Shown one piece after another: positions 60,355-64,000 of a stretch of 64,000 nt of DNA. The DNA comes from Caldilineales bacterium (GTDB lineage Bacteria > Chloroflexota > Anaerolineae > J102). Position 1 is the stretch's first letter; each line of letters begins with the position of its first letter. The DNA lies in the NCBI GenBank assembly GCA_019695115.1, contig JAIBAP010000009.1:1-64000 (forward strand), in the 5' to 3' direction. The position numbers and the translations under genes were made by a program. The notes beneath the pieces are model-generated. The model searched no databases, was not told the origin of the DNA, and was given only the letters and a program-made list of their open reading frames with translations.

Positions 60355-61320
60355 GTGATTACGCAGACGATCGAACTGTACGAGCAACGCCCCGATGTCA
60401 CCCTGACCACCTACGTCTGGTCAGACTCACCCATACTTCTCGATGGCCGGAAGCGCCCGGCCATCCTGATCTGTCCTGGCGGCGCCTATCTGGCCTGTTC
60501 CGACCGCGAGGCCGAGCCGGTGGCGCTGCGCTTTGCCGCCATGGGCTACCACGCCTTCGTCCTCCGCTATTCCACGTATAGCGCCGGTGCACCGGGGTTT
60601 CTACCCCTGACGCGGGCTGTGCGTGACCTGCCCGTAAACCCCCACAGCGTGCATCCAGCGCCGGTTCGCGATATCGCCAAAGCATTCCTGACCATCCGCG
60701 CCCACGCGGACGAGTGGCGGGTGGACATGGACAAAGTCGCCCTCTGTGGCTTTTCGGCGGGGGCCCACAACTGCGCCATGTACGCGACCCACTGGCATGA
60801 CCCACTCATCTATCGGCACTTTGGCCTGGAGCCTGCTGCCTTCAAACCCGCCGCTGCCATCTTGGGCTATGGTATCTTCGACTACCATCTGATGTTTGGC
60901 GAGATCACGGATCCCTTCGCTCAGGCGATGTCAGAGGCCGCGAGCATCTCGTTCTTCGGCACGAAGTCGCCGACGAACGAGATGCTGGATGCGGCCAGTC
61001 CGGCGCTCCTCGTGACCCAAAACACGCCCCCCACCTTCCTCTGGACCACCTCGGCGGATGAGCTGGTGCCAGCGGAGAACACCACCCGGATGGCGCTGGC
61101 GCTGGCGCACAACGGGGTGCCGTTCGAAGTCCATATCTTCGAGCAGGGACAGCATGGACTGGGCCTGGCCGACCAGGCATCCAGCGGCTCGCTGCTGGAG
61201 ATCAACGCCGACGCCGAGAAGTGGATCGGCCTCGCCGATGCCTGGCTCAAGAAACGTTTTGCCTTGCCGCTGCCCCCCAAACCGACCTTTTTACTGGAGA
61301 GCGAAGCCCATGACTCTTGA
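60355..61320 (+). CDS. Alpha/beta-hydrolase, carbohydrate-esterase-like
   Basis: 321 residues from a GTG start four bases after the permease stop. It has ICPGGAYLACSDREAEPVA (oxyanion region), the nucleophile elbow GFSAGAHNC (Ser), an Asp in TTSADELVP and a His in EQGQHGLGL. It resembles acetyl-xylan-esterase-like or BD-FAE enzymes that deacylate plant polysaccharides. There is no signal peptide, so it would act on imported oligosaccharides. The stop overlaps the GH3 start by 11 bases. Confidence 0.85.
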   Translation: MITQTIELYEQRPDVTLTTYVWSDSPILLDGRKRPAILICPGGAYLACSDREAEPVALRFAAMGYHAFVLRYSTYSAGAPGFLPLTRAVRDLPVNPHSVHPAPVRDIAKAFLTIRAHADEWRVDMDKVALCGFSAGAHNCAMYATHWHDPLIYRHFGLEPAAFKPAAAILGYGIFDYHLMFGEITDPFAQAMSEAASISFFGTKSPTNEMLDAASPALLVTQNTPPTFLWTTSADELVPAENTTRMALALAHNGVPFEVHIFEQGQHGLGLADQASSGSLLEINADAEKWIGLADAWLKKRFALPLPPKPTFLLESEAHDS

Positions 61321-63616
61321 CATTCCATTCCTGATCGACGAGATGACCCTCGAAGAAAAGGCAACCCTCTGCACCGGCGCCAGCGCCTGGTCAACCACGG
61401 CGGTGGAACGCCTGGGTATGCCCGCAATGATCGTATCGGACGGACCGCACGGCGTGCGCCGCATGGCCGACCTGCATTCGATCGCGGGGGCGCCAAGTTT
61501 GCCTGCGACCTGCTTTCCGAGCGGGGCTGCCTCGGCTTCCACCTGGGATGCGGAACTCATCTGCCGCATGGGGGTGGCGCTGGGCCAAGAAGGCCGCGCC
61601 TTGAATGTGGATGTGCTACTTGGGCCTGGCGTCAACATCAAGCGTTCCCCGCTGGGCGGCCGCAACTTCGAATTCTTCTCCGAAGATCCCTATCTGGCGG
61701 GTGAACTGGCCGCCAGCCTCATCGATGGGATTCAGTCCACCGGTGTCGGCGCCGCGCTCAAGCATTTCGCTGTCAACAGCCAGGAGTACCAGCGTTTCAG
61801 CATCAGCGCCGAACTCGACGAGCGGACGCTACGGGAAATCTATCTGTCCGCCTTCGAGAAGGCCGTCAAACAGGCCCAACCCTGGATAGTTATGTGCTCG
61901 TACAACAAGGTGAACGGCGTCTATGCCTCCGAACACCACCGGCTCCTGACCGAGATCCTGCGGGATGAATGGGGCTTCGCCGGCGCCGTCGTCTCAGACT
62001 GGGGCGCGGTTCGGAACCGCGTCGCCGCACTGAAGGCCGGGCTGGACTTGGAGATGCCCGGCCCACAGGATCGCCGTGTCAAAGCCGTTGCCGAAGCCGT
62101 GCGGTCGGGCGACCTGGATTCAACGCTTCTCGACGCCTCCGTGCGCCGCATCTTGCAGACCGTTGCCAAAGCGCAGGCCACCCCAAAGGGCGGGGACTTC
62201 GATGCGGATGCCCATCATGAGCTGGCGCGCCGCGTGGCTGCCGAGGGCATGGTGCTGCTGAAGAACGACGGCATCCTGCCGCTCAAAGGGCAGCAGCAGA
62301 TCGCGGTGATTGGGCGTTCGGCAGTGGATGCCCATTATCAAGGCGGCGGCAGTTCCCATGTCAACCCGACCAGGGTGGTGGCGCCTTTCGATGAACTACC
62401 GGCGCGTGCGCCAACGGCCCGCTTCACCTATGCCGAGGGCTATCCGGTCGATGACTCATTCCGGCAGGAATTGATCGATCAGGCGGTGGCTGCCGCGCAG
62501 GCTGCGGATGTGGCGTTGCTGTTTGTGGCTCTGCCCGCCTTCAAGGAGTCCGAGGGTTACGACCGCCAGGATCTCGACCTGACCGACCACCAGGTGGCGT
62601 TGATCCAGGCGGTGAGCCGCGCCCAGCCGCACACGGTGGTCATCCTGAACAACGGTGCGCCCATCGCCATGAACGATTGGATCGATGGCGTGGCTGCGGT
62701 TCTGGAAGCCTGGATGATGGGGCAGGCCGGCGGCGCCGCCGTGGCAGACATAGTGTTCGGCCTCGCCAACCCCTGTGGCAAGCTGGCAGAGACCTTCCCC
62801 CTCCGGCTCAGCGACACGCCGGCCTTCATCAACTGGCCGGGAGAGAACGGCGCCGTGCGCTACGGAGAAGGGTTGTTCGTGGGGTACCGCTACTACGACG
62901 TCAGAAAACTCCCCGTCCTGTTCCCCTTCGGCTTTGGGTTGAGCTATACCACCTTCGCGTACAGCAACCCCAGGGTGTCGGCGCCAAGATTCCAAGACCG
63001 TGATGGGCTGACGTTAACGGTGGATGTCACCAACACCGGCGCCTGCGCGGGAAAAGAAGTCGTCCAGGTCTACGTCCATGACCAGAAGTGCACGCTAGCG
63101 CGGCCCGAAAAGGAGTTGAAAGCGTTCGCCAAGGTGGAACTTCAGCCTGGTGAGACAAAGTCGGTCGTCCTCAAACTGGATTTCCGCGCCTTCGCCTTCT
63201 ACCATCCAGAGCACCGGCAGTGGGTCACGGAGGATGGCGAGTTCGATCTGCTGATCGGCGCCTCTGCCGCGGACATCCGCTGCCGCGTGCCTGTGACGCT
63301 CGTATCCACCCTGGCTTTGCCCTGTATCCTGGACACGGAATCGACCCTGCGCGAATGGCTGGCCGACCCGCGCGGCCGCCAGGTGCTCAGCCCGCTTTAC
63401 GGCCAGATCGAGACGCAAGCGCGCAGAGCATTTGGTGGGGGCAATGGCAGATCAGAGGCGACAAACCACAGTGTGATTGGCCTGGACATCATGGAATCGA
63501 TGCTTGACATCCCCCTGACCAGTGTGCTGATGTTCCAGCAAAGCGCACTGACGCTGCCGGCGGAGGAGATTGTCGCCGGGCTGCTGCGTCAGGTTCATAG
63601 TATGGAGTCACAATGA
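61310..63616 (+). CDS. Glycoside hydrolase family 3 (beta-glucosidase-like)
   Basis: 768 residues with the usual GH3 layout. The barrel domain has VDVLLGPGVNIKRSPLGGRNFEF, LKHFAVNSQEYQR and the nucleophile region GFAGAVVSDWGAV (Asp). The C-terminal sandwich domain and a fibronectin-III-like end (LTVDVTNTGACAGKEVVQVYV) follow. No signal peptide: a cytoplasmic enzyme acting on imported beta-glycosides. The stop overlaps the next start by four bases. Confidence 0.93.
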   Translation: MTLDIPFLIDEMTLEEKATLCTGASAWSTTAVERLGMPAMIVSDGPHGVRRMADLHSIAGAPSLPATCFPSGAASASTWDAELICRMGVALGQEGRALNVDVLLGPGVNIKRSPLGGRNFEFFSEDPYLAGELAASLIDGIQSTGVGAALKHFAVNSQEYQRFSISAELDERTLREIYLSAFEKAVKQAQPWIVMCSYNKVNGVYASEHHRLLTEILRDEWGFAGAVVSDWGAVRNRVAALKAGLDLEMPGPQDRRVKAVAEAVRSGDLDSTLLDASVRRILQTVAKAQATPKGGDFDADAHHELARRVAAEGMVLLKNDGILPLKGQQQIAVIGRSAVDAHYQGGGSSHVNPTRVVAPFDELPARAPTARFTYAEGYPVDDSFRQELIDQAVAAAQAADVALLFVALPAFKESEGYDRQDLDLTDHQVALIQAVSRAQPHTVVILNNGAPIAMNDWIDGVAAVLEAWMMGQAGGAAVADIVFGLANPCGKLAETFPLRLSDTPAFINWPGENGAVRYGEGLFVGYRYYDVRKLPVLFPFGFGLSYTTFAYSNPRVSAPRFQDRDGLTLTVDVTNTGACAGKEVVQVYVHDQKCTLARPEKELKAFAKVELQPGETKSVVLKLDFRAFAFYHPEHRQWVTEDGEFDLLIGASAADIRCRVPVTLVSTLALPCILDTESTLREWLADPRGRQVLSPLYGQIETQARRAFGGGNGRSEATNHSVIGLDIMESMLDIPLTSVLMFQQSALTLPAEEIVAGLLRQVHSMESQ

Positions 63617-64000
63617 CCACTCCCCTTGCCGACGATCGCACAGCTGTGAGCGCCGCCGACTTTCCCGGCATTCGGTGGCACGGAAACTGGATCTGGTGCG
63701 ATCCACCGCCTTCGCCCAACGCCGAGATGATCATCAGCGCCCCGGCCGGGGCGCTCCCCGAAGCGCACGCCCTGTTTCGCAAGCAGTTCACGCTGGCAGA
63801 GGCGCCCGAACGCGCCCCTGCACGTGTCACGGCTGATTCGCGCTATCTGCTCTACTGCAACGGGCAGGAGGTCTATCGCGGCCCAATCCGCAGCCAACCC
63901 CGACGCATGGTCTATGATCTGTTCGATCTGGCGCCGTATCTGAAGGCCGGCGAGAATATCCTCGCCATCTATGTGAAATACTACGGCAGCGCCAACGCGT
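63613..64000 (+). CDS. Alpha-L-rhamnosidase-like (GH78-type) protein, truncated by window edge
   Basis: The first 129 residues are visible. The N-terminal carbohydrate-binding region (WHGNWIWCDPP, HALFRKQFTLAE, RVTADSRYLLYCNGQEVYRGP, YDLFDLAPYLKAGENILAIYV) is typical of GH78 alpha-L-rhamnosidases, with GH2-type enzymes as the alternative. ATGA overlap with the GH3 stop places it in the same operon. Confidence 0.7.
   Translation, partial: MTTPLADDRTAVSAADFPGIRWHGNWIWCDPPPSPNAEMIISAPAGALPEAHALFRKQFTLAEAPERAPARVTADSRYLLYCNGQEVYRGPIRSQPRRMVYDLFDLAPYLKAGENILAIYVKYYGSANA

Overview
The window is high-GC bacterial DNA with densely packed genes on both strands. The likely source is a member of the Chloroflexota, Anaerolineae/Caldilineae type. 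This is inferred from several features together: a MalT-like LuxR regulator with the N-terminal domain common in that phylum, an energy-converting-hydrogenase-related (Ehr) membrane complex, an MttB-like methyltransferase beside an aldehyde:ferredoxin oxidoreductase, Uma2/HigBA/HicB/DUF433 accessory genes, and intergenic short-period repeats. No rRNA, tRNA or CRISPR array was seen.

Layout. 0-15.6 kb: a truncated RHS/YD-repeat protein, a secreted trypsin-like protease, FtsH behind a long 7-bp-periodic repeat, an AbrB-type antitoxin with a toxin remnant, an M20 peptidase, a radical-SAM/SPASM protein behind a 73-bp triplicate repeat, a lipid kinase, a FAD oxidoreductase, an M23 peptidase gene broken by an in-frame TGA, and a membrane-anchored beta-propeller protein. 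15.9-19.4 kb: a probable operon of PLP decarboxylase, esterase and Fe-dependent alcohol dehydrogenase. 19.5-23.3 kb: Uma2, HigBA, an EamA transporter and an ATP-grasp-like protein.

23.3-39.6 kb is the most striking part. A minus-strand operon encodes a small ubiquitin-like protein ending in glycine, a membrane-tethered E2-like protein, a JAMM-type isopeptidase, an E1-like adenylating enzyme and a PH-domain membrane protein. Divergent from it are an ATPase with an OmpR-type winged helix, a 1163-residue STAND-like ATPase, and, one base after the latter, a six-gene complex-I/hydrogenase-4-like operon. Its large subunit has lost all four nickel-binding cysteines and its small subunit has lost at least two cluster-binding cysteines. 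Three heptamers spaced exactly 11 bp apart lie in the divergent intergenic region. A functional link between the ubiquitin-like operon and the membrane complex is a hypothesis from synteny.

39.7-47 kb: an RNA ligase, an MttB-like methyltransferase, a GxxExxY gene bounded by near-perfect inverted repeats (a candidate mini mobile element), an aldehyde:ferredoxin oxidoreductase, a DUF433 antitoxin, a YitT membrane protein and an HNH endonuclease pair. 47.2-53.8 kb: a probable defence-type module of a coiled-coil protein, two BrxC/BrxD-type ATPases and an Lhr/BrxHI-like helicase without other BREX genes, carrying an embedded HicA-HicB fusion remnant. 53.9-64 kb: a MalT-like regulator divergent from a carbohydrate operon (solute-binding protein, two permeases, esterase, GH3, GH78-like), with a 16-bp-arm perfect palindrome in front of the regulator.
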